Source: Liriodendron chinense
Taxonomy: Eukaryota > Streptophyta > Magnoliopsida > Magnoliales > Magnoliaceae
DNA length: 64,000 bases
Direction: 5' to 3'
Assembly: GCA_003013855.2 (NCBI GenBank)
Contig: ML058407.1
Location: forward strand, 434,001-498,000
The first letter of the stretch is position 1, and each line of letters begins with the position of its first letter. The notes beneath the pieces are model-generated. The model was given only the letters and a program-made list of their open reading frames with translations. It had not been told where the DNA came from and searched no databases. The position numbers were made by a program, and so were the translations under genes. Shown here piece by piece: positions 11,721-23,319 of this stretch.

Positions 11721-13398
11721 TGTTGAGATCATAATTGTGCATATTCTAACCCCAATTCATCACTCATTGTGCATGATATACATGTTTAAAGGACCAACTT
11801 AATACATGATTTATGATTGTAGGAACAAGATGGAGAGTTCACCATTTGAAAGCTAAATGAGGCTCCTTACAAGCATTGAAGACCATAGGATGAAGTATTG
11901 AAGGAAGATCAAAGAGAAGAAAGCAAGGAGAGAAGAGGAAAGAAGAAAGAAAGAAAGAAATAGAGAGAAAAGAGGCTAGACCGGTCAGCTGACCGGTCGT
12001 CCAAGCAAGCCCGACCGGTCAAGACCGGTCGGCCACTCATTTATTTGAAGAGAAGAAACGCTGAAGGATGGATTACCCAGGCCGACCGGTCATGACCGGT
12101 CGGCCATAGTTGCTGAACTGATCAAGGAGTCCAGCCCGACCGGTCATGACCGGTCGGGCATAGCTGCTGGAACAAGCTCAATACAGTCCGACCGGTCATG
12201 ACCGGTCGGCTGTGCTCTCTGGACCATTGCAAGTGAAGACCGACCGGTCCAGACCGGTCGGCTGTGCGTAGAAAGCTGTTTCTATTCTTGGAACTCCGGA
12301 TTTCATTGCGCAATAGCATAAGATTACGCAAATTATGGAACTTTCTTGCGTAAAGGACTCCTCCAAGCTATAAAAGGACCTCTTCTCTTCATACCAGAGG
12401 AGGCTACGTCGTGGGGATTGCTCAGGAGACGGATTCTACTTCGGATCTTTAGTTTTCTTCCTGTTTTAGTAGTTTTTCATGTTTTTAGAGGCTTTTAGTT
12501 CAAGGATGTTAGAGATGAACTAAACCCTCTTAGCTAGGGCTAAGAGGGGAAGCTTTTGATTCGTTTTTAATGGATTGATGCAACCTAAGTTTCCTTTTAT
12601 GTTTTAATGAATGAATTTTAGTTCAAATTGAGTTTGATTCAAGTACTATGTTGATTTCTACTTTGATCTCTTGATGACTCCGGGCTCATGTGATTCTTAG
12701 TGATCCTAACTTAGTTTCTTAACTTTTGAGCATTGTTTATGCTTGTGTAATGCATTGATCTACCATCGACTCCGGGCATGGTAGACGCTTTGATTGCCTT
12801 GTATGCAATGGCCTGTTTTTCATGTGGGAACTCATGCAACTGAAATTCTTATCTTTTGTGTATAATCTGGAATAGTTGTTTAGTGATTGATTTTGATTTA
12901 AATAGAGTTCAAATCATGAGTTGTAATCAGGTCTAGTGACAGGACTTGGTGAAGGCTATGGTTATGAATCTCAACTAGATTGGAAAGAGGCTTGGCCTAT
13001 ACAATTGAGTGTGCCCAAGGCCTAAGCTTGGAAGTGGGAATCAAATCAGTTAATAAGCACTTGTTTCAGATAACTGTGATTAACTGCTCTATATTCCGAT
13101 CGGATAGAGATGGGAATCTGATTCCGATTGAGTTATATGAGACCTAGTTGTGTTGATGCATTAAAACGTATCAAGAGTGGATCCTTGGCGCTCTAGTGAC
13201 TTTTTAGATTGAATTTACCTTACCCATTCACTGTTTAAACCCAATTTCCTATTTTTCAGCTTTAGTTCTTAATAGGATCTCAATTACTAGTTGTTTTAGT
13301 TAAATTCTGAGACTACCCGTACATAAATCTCTGTGGGAACGATACTTGGTCTTTCCGAATTATTACTACTTCGCAACCCTACAATTGGGGAGTGAACA
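11721..13398 (+). repeat. 3' LTR of element B
   Basis: 1678 bp, the same length as the 5' LTR with about 14 substitutions and no visible indel. Its ACCGGT array is at 11979-12260 and TATA at 12368-12377. It is followed by the CCTTG duplication (13399-13403). Confidence 0.96.
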
Positions 13399-13403
13399 CC
13401 TTG

Positions 13404-14682
13404 GGCACACTCAATTGTATAGGCCAAGCCTCTTTCCAATCTAGTTGAGATTCATAATCATAGCTTCACCAAATCCTGTCACTAGACTTGATTACGACTA
13501 ATGATTAGAACTCTAATTAAATCAAAATCAATCAGCAAACAACTAATTCAGATTATAACAAAAGATAAGAACTTTAGTTGAATGAGTTCCCACATGAAAA
13601 TCAGGCCATTGTACACAAGGCAATCAAAGGGTCTACCGTGCCCGGAGTCGATGATAGATCAATGAACTACACAAGCATAACCAATGTTCAGAAGATAAGC
13701 TACTAAGTTTAGAATCACTAAGAATCACATGAGCCCGGAGTCATCAAGAGATCAAAGCAAAACTAAAATAGTACTTGATTCAAACTCATATTGAACTAAA
13801 TTCTTCAATTAAAACATAAAAAGGAAACCTAGGTTGCATCAATCCATAAAAAACAAATCAAAAGCTTCACCTCTTAGCCCTAGCTAAGAGGTTTTAGTTC
13901 ATCTCTAACATCCTTGAACTAGAAGCCTCAAAAACATAAAAACAACTAAAACAGGAAGAAAAACTAAGAAAACTTGAAGTAGAATCCGTCTCCTAAGCTT
14001 CCTCGATGATCCCCACGTCCTAGCATGCCTTGGTTCGATGATCCCCACGTCCTAGCATGCCTTGGTATGAAGAGGAGAAGTCCCTTTTATAAATTGGTGT
14101 GGAAGATTCCAGATTGCGCAAGGAATTACGCAATTGCGTAGAGAAAATCGGAGCTTCACGCACAAGCTCTGTTACGCTGACGACCGGTCGCATGACCGGT
14201 CTGAGCTCCTGGACGACCGGTCGCACGATCGGTCTCAAAACCACCAAATTTGTCCAGAGAGTTTTCACAATTTCCTGTTGAACGCACGACCGGTCGCACG
14301 ACCGATCTGAGTGGTGAACGACCGGTCTTACGACCAGTCACAACTGGTCCAGTGGCTTTTGGTTTGAAGTTCCTCCTGTGTTGAGTAGTCAGACCGGTCG
14401 GACGACCGGTCCTGGCCATGGACGACCGGTCGCACGACCGGTCTTAACTGCAGTTTTCTTCACCTCTTCTCTTTTCTCCTTTGCTTTCTTCTTCATCCCA
14501 TTTTGCACTTGGTTCCTTGATCTTCGATGTATGTAAAGTGCTTTATTTAACCTTGAATCAGTGAAATCTCCATCTTGTTCCTACAATCACAAATCATGCA
14601 TTAGAGTAGCCCTTTAAACATGTAAACCGTGCATAATGAGTGATGAATTGGGGTTGGAATATGCACAATTAAGACCTCAACA
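13404..14682 (-). repeat. 5' LTR of element A, R/U3 side
   Basis: Continues A's LTR after the B insertion and ends CTCAACA at 14682. It has a minus-strand TATA box (CCTTTTATAA on plus, 14083-14092). Its ACCGGT array at 14182-14443 uses mostly 12-bp pair spacing (ACCGGT-CGCACG-ACCGGT), unlike B's 10 bp. Confidence 0.92.
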
Positions 14683-16543
14683 CCTTGTTGCATCAAGGAA
14701 GAAGAAACAAGTAAAAGTGATGCCTTGGTGTGCCTTAACCTTGACCAAAACCTAACCCTTAACCTCTTTGATGACCTTGACCATCTTAGGAATACCTTTA
14801 GTCATCATAGATTGGCCTTAGGTGTCCCAAAAGACCATCTTAACCTTGGCCAATATGAGTGGGTTGTGATATAGTTGGGTCAGCTAGACACCAGGCTGAA
14901 CCCAAGCCTGACCGACCGGTCACAACCGGTCGGATGGACTGGACCGACCGGTCAAGACCGGTCGGACTGAGATCTAGTGTAGACAGCACCCGCTCGAGTG
15001 TGCAGGCCATTGGGGCCGACCGGTCTTGACCGGTCGGCTGGGCTGGTCCAATCGGTCGAGCAGACCCTCCTATAAGCAGCAAAGTCCCTGTACAGTTTTT
15101 GGCCTATGGCCGACCGGTCAAGACTAGTCGTGGACCCCTGGCCGAACGGTCGACACTAGCCATTTTTTGCCCTTTTTAAATCTGTTGCACATCCGTTTAT
15201 AAAGGGGCTTAGCTTGTTTTGAGGGACAATTAAGAGGGATTTCGAGAGGAGTGAAGCCACCATTGTTGGAGACCATTTGAGGCTCATTCCCAACCTATGC
15301 AAGGCATCTTCCTTGTGCTCTAACACAAGATTGGAGCATTCCAAGCTCATGAAGAAGATGACCTTCATCCCCTCTTGATATCTAGTTTGTGGACCTTCCT
15401 TGATAGGCATATCCTTGTCCAAAACTCTAGGATGAGATCGTTGTAGGAGAGAAACTCTAGGCAACCCATTCCCATTAGTTGTAGAGTTCTCAAACCTACC
15501 CTCCTATCACCTTGGGCATCTCAAAGGCATCACAAGCAAGGTGATTGATCGAGTGTAGCTAAGGCATTGGCGACGCAACGACAACACGATCGTGGGAGCA
15601 AAGGAAGCTGATTGAAGCACGGGAGAGCGGAGATCAAGCAACCCGATCCGGCGCTGAACAAGGGGCTCATCCGACAAGTAAGGTTGTCTTTATTGAGAGT
15701 CCATCTACTCAATTCCCTTTGGGAGTTGAGTGTAGAGTTTGTTAGTCAAACTCGAACTAGGGATGTTGGCCGTTCCTTGGCCTGTTTGTCGGCCTAAAGA
15801 CTAGGGTTTGTTTGGCACTCCTTGGCCCATTTGGCAGGCCTAAACAAAGTCTCCAAGGGGGAGCCTCCGACACGGGAGTGAACTTGCGTCGGGTTGAGAG
15901 ATAGCCTATGTTTAAAACTCCATTTATGGTTGAGAGGTGAACCGGTAAAACCTCCATGTAAAGGTTGAGAGGTGAACCTCATTTAAAACCTTTGATAGTG
16001 AATGTCGGTGTGCTCAAATGAGTTGAGTACTTGAACCAGGAGTGGAGTAGACCCAAAGTCGAACCACTATACATGCTTGTGTTTGTGATTATAGTGAGCA
16101 CATTGTTATCTTAGCATTGAATGTTTAATTGTTTAATTATAAATGCTTAATAGGAATGTATGCTAGGCACTAGATAGGCACATCCACACACAAGATGTAC
16201 TTTCACTAGTTGTGTAGACTTGAGCTCATTAATCCATTCTCATAAGTCTACATAGGTTGAATAGGTTAGGAGCTTGATTAGTTAAATCATTTGTTTACCT
16301 ATGCATGCTTATACTAGGTTGTTTATTGCTTAACCATATGCTAGTCTTGTGATTGGACCCACTTAGGCTTGGAAGCCGAAGTGTTCTTGCTTACTTAGTT
16401 TAACTTGTTAAATTATGTAAGTAGGCGAAAAGAATTTCATTAGGTCCTAATCACCACCCACATAGGCCTTAGCCATAATTCTAGTTTCTCTTTAAGCTTC
16501 CGCACATACAAAGGTGTCGTGTTAGACTACCGACGTACTTTCA
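14683..16543. repeat. LTR of unclassified element E' (left part outside the window)
   Basis: The start at 14683 is A's insertion point. Sequence from 14687 matches the E fragment from about 50145, which shows that the missing left end begins TGTTAGTGCAC. The right end is CTTTCA, followed by GGATT, which matches D's LTR. It therefore looks like an LTR (TG...CA, about 1.97 kb in total) inserted in D. No PBS, PPT or coding region is visible, so solo LTR versus full element, and its superfamily, are undecided. It has ACCGGT pairs at 14910-15152. Confidence 0.65.
14910..15152. repeat. Paired ACCGGT palindromes in E'
   Basis: ACCGGTCACAACCGGT, ACCGGTCAAGACCGGT and ACCGGTCTTGACCGGT all have 10-bp spacing, with decayed copies to 15152. 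The rest of this LTR does not resemble the Athila LTRs that carry the same motif. Confidence 0.75.
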
Positions 16544-18757
16544 GGATTAAGTAGAGATGAGTAATGGATTAAGCATGGATGAATGCTAGATTAAGCAACA
16601 TGGGTGTTAATGCATGAAGCAATCAATATTATCTAATCACAACTCCATTTCTGTACAAATTTACACTAAAACAATATTATGTTCATTTCGCTGCCTCAAA
16701 ATTCGAAGTAAAAATCTGGATTTTTTATATATCCACAGATCGACCATAAAATATCATGAATATTTCACTGGACTTTGGTGTTTTAGTATAATTAGGGTAT
16801 TACAGATTTTTTGGATGGTTTAGATTCGAAGAAACCCCTCCCCCCTAATCAAAAGGCAAACTTTTTAGGCAGTGCCAAAAAGTTACGATTTGTACTTCGG
16901 ATGGAAAATTAAAATCTTCGTTGTTGGGAATTTATTTTTTTAGTATTTTTTATTGAATCCAAATGGGGGGTACTTCCTTATTTATATAAATAACTTAAAG
17001 TAATATTTAAACGTTTTTATGTAAATAAGGTGTGCAGTGTGTAGTGCAGGTGCAGGTAGGCAGTGTAATGCAGTGCAGAGAGATGTGCAGTGCAGGTATG
17101 CAGTGTAGTGCAGTGCAGAGTGGGTCAGGCGCATGTGTGTTGCATGTAAGTGAGGCAGGGGGATGCCAGGCGCATGTGAGTGAGGTAGGGGGGTGCCAGG
17201 CACATGTGAGGATGAGAGATGGGGTGTGGGCACATGTGAGATTGAAAATGAGGGTGTGGGCGCATGTGGGATCTCCCAGGCACATGTGGGGATTGGAAAT
17301 GAGGAGAGAGAAAGATGAGAGAGGGAGGTAGGCGCATATGGGATCTCCCAGGCGCATGTGCCTCCTCAACTTTCAAATTTTCAAATTTTTTCTTCCCCAA
17401 GCAATGGGAGTGGGTGCATGTAATGGGGCACATGCGCCTGAAATATGGTGGTGGACGCATGTGCCCTACCACTTAGTATTTGCATGGTTTTCTGGCTAAG
17501 AGTGGGCGCACGTCCCTATATAGGGTGGAAAGGGTTCCACTACTTAGAGTATTTTGAGATTTCTCTCCCTCTCTCCCTCTGCATTCAGGCTCTAGTGGGG
17601 AAATTCCTTTCCGACAAGGGATTTCGGCGAGGAAATCCAATCCGGCCAGGGCATCCGGCAAGGGATGTCAGAATGAGTGCATGTGGTTTCAGGGGAGTGA
17701 TCCTGCTATTTATAGTCATCTAATAGAGTTCGGGTTCACGAGGAGGGTTTTCGGGCACATGTGGCATCCCCCGGGCGTATGTGGCTCTTGGAGATAGGGA
17801 AAAGGGGCTCTAGGTGCATGTGGACATGCCATGCCCCGGGCGCATGTGGACATGCCCTGAGCGCATGTCCTTCTTGGCAGCTTCCAGACGGCCGAGCGCA
17901 TGTTTTTATGCACTTGCGCGCCTCCACGAAAATGGTCATACCTCCTTCGTTATAGATTCGCTCTAGACGCTCTTATACTCGTCGGAAAGCTATTTTAGCG
18001 ATCTACGCAATAGAACTATCATGGTAACCTTTAGAAGTCTCTTTCATCTTCAAAAGTTGGCCACAAGTGATCAATACCATCTATAATGTATGGTCTTCAG
18101 TGAACGACTCATATCTTCTTCGTTATAATTCGGAATTGGATGATCTTGGAGTTATCGAAATCGTGACTTGGTAAGAATTCCCATGATGTATCATTTTCTT
18201 CAAATGTATATTGCTTTCATAGTCATCCTTTGACTGGAAGTGATCTCTTTATTTATATATGTTCCCAGACTTAGAAAAATTCAGGTTTCAAGCCTCGACT
18301 GTTCAATGTACAGCTACCTTTTCTAGGATCAAAGTCACTGATACCAGAGCACTTTAGGCTTTTAATAATGTTACTGAATAAATGTGTCTGCTGGCGAACG
18401 GTCAAATGCTGTTAATTTCGGTAGTTCCTTCCTAATTCGAATCCTTCGGTCTGCTCCTAGGAGGGGGAAAAGGTACTTCGGGGTGTACAGGCGAAAATAT
18501 GCATTACACGATGTTTAAATTTTGAAGGTTAGGGGTTTTTTAGGCATTTCGGATCATTTGGCGGCCATACGCATGTCCAGATCGGCTTCAGAATGACAGA
18601 TTTCAGTTCTGGTTATGATTACGCGAGCTGCTTGAGCTAGGACCGCATCGACGCTCTACTGCTTTTCTAACTGCTTCTAGGTCTGTTACTGACTTTGACT
18701 GATGTGCTCGATTCATCACTTCTTCTTTTACCATTGGTGATATTTTGAGCTCCAACA
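16544..18757 (-). repeat. 3' LTR of element D (partial)
   Basis: Collinear with 25023-27222 of the other LTR, and ends CTCCAACA. The missing 1.3 kb presumably lies left of E', outside the window. The first five bases, GGATT, are the presumed TSD of E'. The minus-strand TATA CTATAAATAG is at 17706-17715. Confidence 0.85.
17112..17905. repeat. GGCGCATGTG motif array in D's LTR
   Basis: About 19 spaced copies of GGCGCATGTG and variants (GGCACATGTG, GGTGCATGTG, the reverse CACATGCGCC). They contain CACATG/CATGTG, the core of bHLH E-box sites. Copies occur on both sides of the TATA box. A short CCGRCNAGGGATT-like array is embedded at about 17606-17668. Confidence 0.75.
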
Positions 18758-19190
18758 AGTGCCCCCCCGGTGCGCCGCGCTGGGCGTTTATGCTCTACTA
18801 GTGCAGTGCACCGTTTCCTGGGCTCAAGTATATAAACCAGGTCCAGTTAAGCCATTTCTTTCATTTTTTTTAACAAAGTGCTTTTCCTCCCTTTTCAATT
18901 CTGTAGACTTTATCTGAGTGTTGCCATACCATGGAGGTATAAGGATCTTCTGGTTCTTCTTGCTTCCCTTTGGGATCTTGCTGTCCTTCCAGTTTTACAG
19001 CTGTAACTCTTGTATTGACGCATCGTGAAGGCAAAATACTGATTTAACCTATATTTGTGAGACTGAAACTTCAAGCCTTCTAATCTTGTTATCTTCTAAT
19101 AGTACTTCCGTCTTCATCACTTCCTTCTTAGTTATGTTGACTTGGTTTATTGTGTAGCAAATTCATTGTGGTGTGGGGTTACTTTCACTC
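18758..19190 (-). other. D: PPT and start of the 3' non-coding region
   Basis: On the minus strand the sequence CCGGGGGGGCACT precedes the LTR (PPT). The rest is T-rich DNA with no coding support. Confidence 0.6.
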
Positions 19191-19760
19191 GTTATTGATC
19201 CCTTGGAGTATTCGACCGGTAGGTGTATGAATTCATAATCCTGACTCTTTGATGATGCTGATGGGAGATCCATAGAATTCTCCAGCTGGTGTTGGTGACA
19301 TATATGTATAGTCCTATAACAAACGATAATAAAAGATTATAGAATCCTATAGGTGTGATAGGGTCAGATATATATAATCTGATAGCGAAGGATGATGACA
19401 TATATATGTAATCCGATAGCTGGAGATGATGGCAGATATATATAATCCGATAGCTAGAGATGACGACAGATATGTAGGAGCCTATGACTGATGTCGATCA
19501 GAGGAACGTAGGTAAAGATCCATGACCGATACTGGTAGAATATATGTATATGAAGATCCATGACAATAATGATGAAATATATGTACACACAAGTCTGCAA
19601 GTGATGTCAATAGAGTATATGTATAAAGATTCACTGCTGATACCAGTGGACGAGATATACATCCAAAGATCTATAACTGTTGTTGAAGGAAAGCATGTGG
19701 AAGCATGTAATCGATATTGGTAGTCGACGTATAGAAGTTTTGTAATCACTCCTGACAGTT
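19191..19760 (-). repeat. Degenerate about 50-bp array in D
   Basis: Repeated GATATATATAATCCGATAGC-like and ATATATGTATA segments alternate with GATGATG/GATGACG. Period is irregular, near 45-55 bp. It looks like an old tandem array. Confidence 0.5.
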
Positions 19761-21250
19761 GATATATAGATATCCGTAATCAATATTGGTTGCGCGACGC
19801 ACGTATGACAAGTTATGAAGCTTCCTTCTTCTGCTTTGTATTTTCTTTTATAAAGTTAATGGATGTTCCTCAGGCTTTCCTTGAGTCTACTAGAAAACCA
19901 AAGTCAGTTGCTGGACTCGATCCTGATGCTATTTCCGTCGCTGTTTTGTCTTCTTGAACTTCTTTTCCTCTGTATTTTCTTGACGTGTTATATCTTGTGA
20001 GAGGACAGACACAAGTATCTTGTACGAGTTTACATGATAACTCGTGGGCTTATGATGTGATGTTCAAGTTCAGGTGACAATGTGATGATCGTACTATTAT
20101 GATATTACAATCATGCTCTACGCAACAGTTTATCATTTCATGCCTATCGTGATGGTGTAATGTATATAAGTGTTGTGCTAATTTGAATGACAATAACAAG
20201 CGAAGTGAAAATGAATAAAGAGATGCATATGCAGCAAGGCAAATGTATTGGAAGAAGATAGGTACTCAGTAAAATCACTTCCCTTCTGACTCTGTCGGTG
20301 CTCATTTCTATGTCGTTGCTTTAGTAAATATATAAGCTTGTTGTGCTCCACACTCGCCTCCAGGGATGTAATATCAAGTCCCACATCTTGATAGCATAAG
20401 ATTCAGTTTATGCTCGTGACATGGAGTATCGTGGTCTAACCATAATCGATCATTGCTTGAGAGATTAAATTCAGTTTAGACTCATGACGTGGAGTATTAA
20501 ATGGGATTCAGTTTAAGCTCGTGACATGGAGCATTATATTGGGATTGCTGGTTTGCCCTTAGTAATTTCTTCTTTATACTTAGGCTTCTCACCATGTGTC
20601 GAGCTTGCCCTCAGTGTATCTTACCCATAGTCTTGCAAAGTAATGTTCTCCAGGGAACCAGGCATATAAAGGAATAATCATCACATACAAAGACTTGAAT
20701 TTATAAAGATATCTTGCTGAAGAACACTTTCATGCCCTAGAAATCCATATAGAAGGCCGTCTAACCGTAATCCTCAATTGTCTACTCTCATTGCGAAACC
20801 ATTCATAAGAGAAAGTCATAGATGCTCCGATGTGAAGTGACATATAGTAAAATCCTCCACCCCTCTTCATGTAAAACCATATATAAAAGACCAATGACTC
20901 TTAATTGCTCTCATATAGAGTAGAAGAATGCCATAATGTCATAATGATAACAAGAAAAACATGATGAAATAACAATATGAAGACATTGCATCTCATGCGG
21001 ATCTTCTATAGAATACCATCCTCTTATTGGACTGGATTGATTTGAAAATTCTGAAGATATGATTATGATCAATGATTATGATTGTACATCTCGAATTCAT
21101 GATTGATACTAGCATTGTCGAATGATTAGGACAACTTAGGGATTTAGTTTGATCGAGTGATGTAGATACTTGATTTATGGGATGTTGAGATCTTTCTTGA
21201 TGATATGGTGATTTCATTTTGATCTGATTGATTGATTGATCTTCATGTGG
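19761..21250 (-). other. D internal non-coding stretch
   Basis: No coding support in six frames. At 20400-20540 there are three spaced copies of ATTCAGTTTA followed by CTCGTGACATGGAGTAT or close variants. They resemble the unit of the array that begins at 21251. Confidence 0.55.
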
Positions 21251-21650
21251 TTCAGTTTAACCTCATACCCTGGAGGGATCTGGTGCAGTTTAACCTCATA
21301 CCCTGGAGGGATCTGGTGCAGTTTAACCTCATGCCCTAGAGGGATCTGGTGCAGTTTAGCCTCATACCCTAGAGGGATCTGGTGCAGTTTAACCTCATAC
21401 CCTAGAGGGATAGCATAATTTAACCTCATAACTCGTTGGAGGGATAGCACAGTTTAACCTCATAACTCGTTGGAGGGATAACACAGTTTAACCTCATAAA
21501 TCGTTGGAGGGATATGGTTCAGTTTATCCTCGTAACCTAGAGGTTGTATGGTTCAGTTTATCCTCATAACCTGGAGGTTGTATGGTTCAGTTTATCCTCG
21601 TAACCTGGAGGTTGTATGGTTCAGTTTAGACCCATAGCTTGGGGTATTTT
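21251..21650 (-). repeat. Tandem array 1 in D: about 33-36 bp, 12 units
   Basis: Unit core CAGTTTAACCTCATA followed by CCCTGGAGGGAT. Sub-blocks are visible: five CCCT(G/A)GAGGGATCTGG units, three ACTCGTTGGAGGGATA units, and four TTCAGTTTATCCTCGTAACC-like units. This points to stepwise local amplification. Confidence 0.9.
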
Positions 21651-21891
21651 CTCAACTCGTTTAGACCCAGAGCGCAAGGGTATATTTATTTCTCAACTCG
21701 TTTAAACCCGAAGCACAAGGGTATATCTATTTCTCAACTCGTTTAGACCTAGATGCAAGGGTATATTTATTTCTCAACTCATTTAGACCCGTAGTGCAAG
21801 GGTATATTTATTTCTCAACTCGTTTAGACCCGAAGTGGAAAGGTATATTTATTTCTCAACTCGTTTAGACCCGGAGTGTAATGGTATATTT
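21651..21891 (-). repeat. Tandem array 2 in D: about 41 bp, 6 units
   Basis: Unit CTCAACTCGTTTAGACCC, then AAGGGTATATTTATTT. It abuts array 1 and shares the GTTTAGACCC core with array 1's last unit, so it probably grew from it. Confidence 0.9.
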
Positions 21892-22160
21892 GTGCTTATG
21901 CAGAGTTCAGTGACTTGGTGCCTATACAGAGTTTGGCGAGATTTGTGCTTATGCAGAGTTCAACAACTTTGCGCCTATACAGAGTTCGGTGAGATTTTTG
22001 CTTATGCATAGTTCAACGACTTTGTGCCTATACAGAATTCGGCGAGATTTGCGCTTATGCAGAGTTCAACGACTTTGTGCCTATACAGAGTTCAGTAAGA
22101 TTTGCGCTTATGTAGAGTTCAGCGACTTTGTGCCTATACAGAGTTCGTCAAGATTGTAGA
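21892..22160 (-). repeat. Tandem array 3 in D: about 51 bp, 5 units
   Basis: Each unit combines GCTTATGCAGAGTTCAACGA with GCCTATACAGAGTTCGGCGA, so it is a dimer of a 25-bp half-unit around (C/G)AGAGTTC. Confidence 0.9.
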
Positions 22161-23120
22161 CTCAGTAGGGATTACCCATCATGTTGACAGTTGCTTTGGC
22201 TGCTTCTCCGGCTATGAGATTGACCGCCACTTCAATTGTCACTTTAGTTATCATGTCAACAACCATTTTAGCTTTCACTTCAATTGCTCCTTCGCTTGAT
22301 GAAGAAAATCCGTTGCTTGCCCCCTATGATATCTTGGGCAAAAATGGTGTTTTGAGTGGCACCTTGCGCTATCAGGATTGCTAGCGAATCACGAATATCC
22401 TTCGACTGCTTTGCTAAGTCATTCTGAATCTTGAACTAGCTCATCAATTGTTCTTGGATTGCTAGCGGTTAATTAGTCTGTTCAAACAACTCTTTATTTT
22501 GGGCCACCTAAACCCTTGTGTCCTGCATTGATCGCCCCTCACGTGTCAGCTTCTGCTTTGTCAGAATGGCTTTAACAATAATCATTTCTACCATCTCTTC
22601 AACTGTTTTCTGTATAAATGGCCTGATCTGTCCCTTGTGATTCTTTCGCTGACTGTCGAGTGGGTGAAGCGGCACTACGGGCTATTCTCTGTGCAATTGG
22701 GGTGGCTAAGGCATCCTGGATCTCCTTCACTCACCTTGATAGATCACTCTGAGCTTGGGTCAATTCGTTGATCTACTCTTGAGTCGTTAACGGTTCAACA
22801 TCTTGTTTGATCAGCTCTTCGCTTTCAATTATCTACACCATCACGACCTGTGTTGGCTGCTCCTCACGAATCGGCCTTAATTTCAGCTGACTAGTCTTGA
22901 TCACAATCCCCTCGCTTGCTTTTGTGACTTTTTTTTTTTTTTGCATAGTCGGCTTGATCTGCCCCCTATCTAGGTGGTTCACTTCCAAGAGAGCTGGGAA
23001 GCTACCAACTGAGCGTGTGAACTTTTGTGGCCTCATTACAGTAGTCTGGTTAGCAGTGGAAGCGTTACTAACTTGTTCTGGTTGCCACTTCTTTTTTATG
23101 GTGTGGCATGCCTTGACCAT
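22161..23120 (-). pseudogene. Decayed gag-like/coiled-coil reading frame of element D
   Basis: On the minus strand an ATG at 23120 opens a 95-residue frame (MVKACHTIKKKWQPEQ ...). Past TAG the same frame carries on through at least three more stops to about 22500 with protein-like content, including INELTQAQSDLSR and VKEIQDALATPIAQRIARS, which look amphipathic and coiled-coil-like. The stops are TAG, TAG and TGA at places where CAG, CAG and CGA would fit. I cannot match it to a named family. Position after the PBS and before the 3' arrays suits gag. Below about 22490 no frame is convincing. Confidence 0.5.
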
Positions 23121-23319
23121 AGTGGTCTTTTAATATTGAGCCTTCATCGTTGTTTTCTTCATTTCCTTCGGCTATTTGTGGCTTTGAGTTAGCTATAGCC
23201 GGACTTAGAAATGGTTGGTGTCGTTATAGTGGAATGCGAAAAGCAGAATCCTCCAGTCATAAAAAGATAAGTATAGATGCCATTTCTCCTGTTCTTAGGG
23301 TTAGTATTTTCGCTAACTT

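Larger units (their letters stand above)
5427..13398 (+). mobile_element. Element B: complete non-autonomous Athila-like element (gag-PR only)
   Basis: Order: LTR (5427-7104), PBS, leader, gag, zinc knuckle plus protease plus acidic tail, 3' UTR, PPT, LTR (11721-13398), flanked by CCTTG. Total 7972 bp. RT, RNase H and integrase are absent: the coding part ends at 10574 and the usual 3' UTR follows. The two LTRs are the same length and differ at about 14 sites by eye, so the insertion is young. Its coding part nevertheless carries several stops and frameshifts. It would need enzymes from a related full element to move. Confidence 0.96.
1..14682 (-). mobile_element. Element A: Athila-like gag-PR-only LTR retrotransposon, split by element B
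   Basis: Read on the minus strand, the order is 5' LTR (14682 down to 5042, interrupted by element B), PBS, leader, gag, protease, 3' untranslated region, polypurine tract, and a 3' LTR that runs off the left window edge. The internal part is about 4.63 kb, nearly the same as in element B (4616 bp), and also lacks RT, RNase H and integrase. A is therefore a second member of one non-autonomous family. The right flank begins CCTTG (14683-14687); the matching left repeat is outside the window. Coding is broken by stops and a frameshift. Confidence 0.9.

Noticed and set aside
14683..16543. Host gene candidate in the E' region
   Set aside because: Short frames only, and part of it is repeated at 50145-50566. 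It fits an LTR.
16982..17472. Overlapping frames of 80-120 residues on the minus strand (also 25465-25945) with repeated HMRLG/HAPG peptides
   Set aside because: They are translations of the GGCGCATGTG motif array in all frames. They have no domain and sit in LTR promoter sequence.
21251..22160. Short regularly repeated units, considered as a CRISPR array
   Set aside because: Units are contiguous without unique spacers and lie inside a plant retrotransposon.
22929..22942. Poly-T run as a LINE/SINE tail
   Set aside because: No adjacent LINE or SINE body and no duplication. It encodes a lysine run in the minus-strand frame of D.
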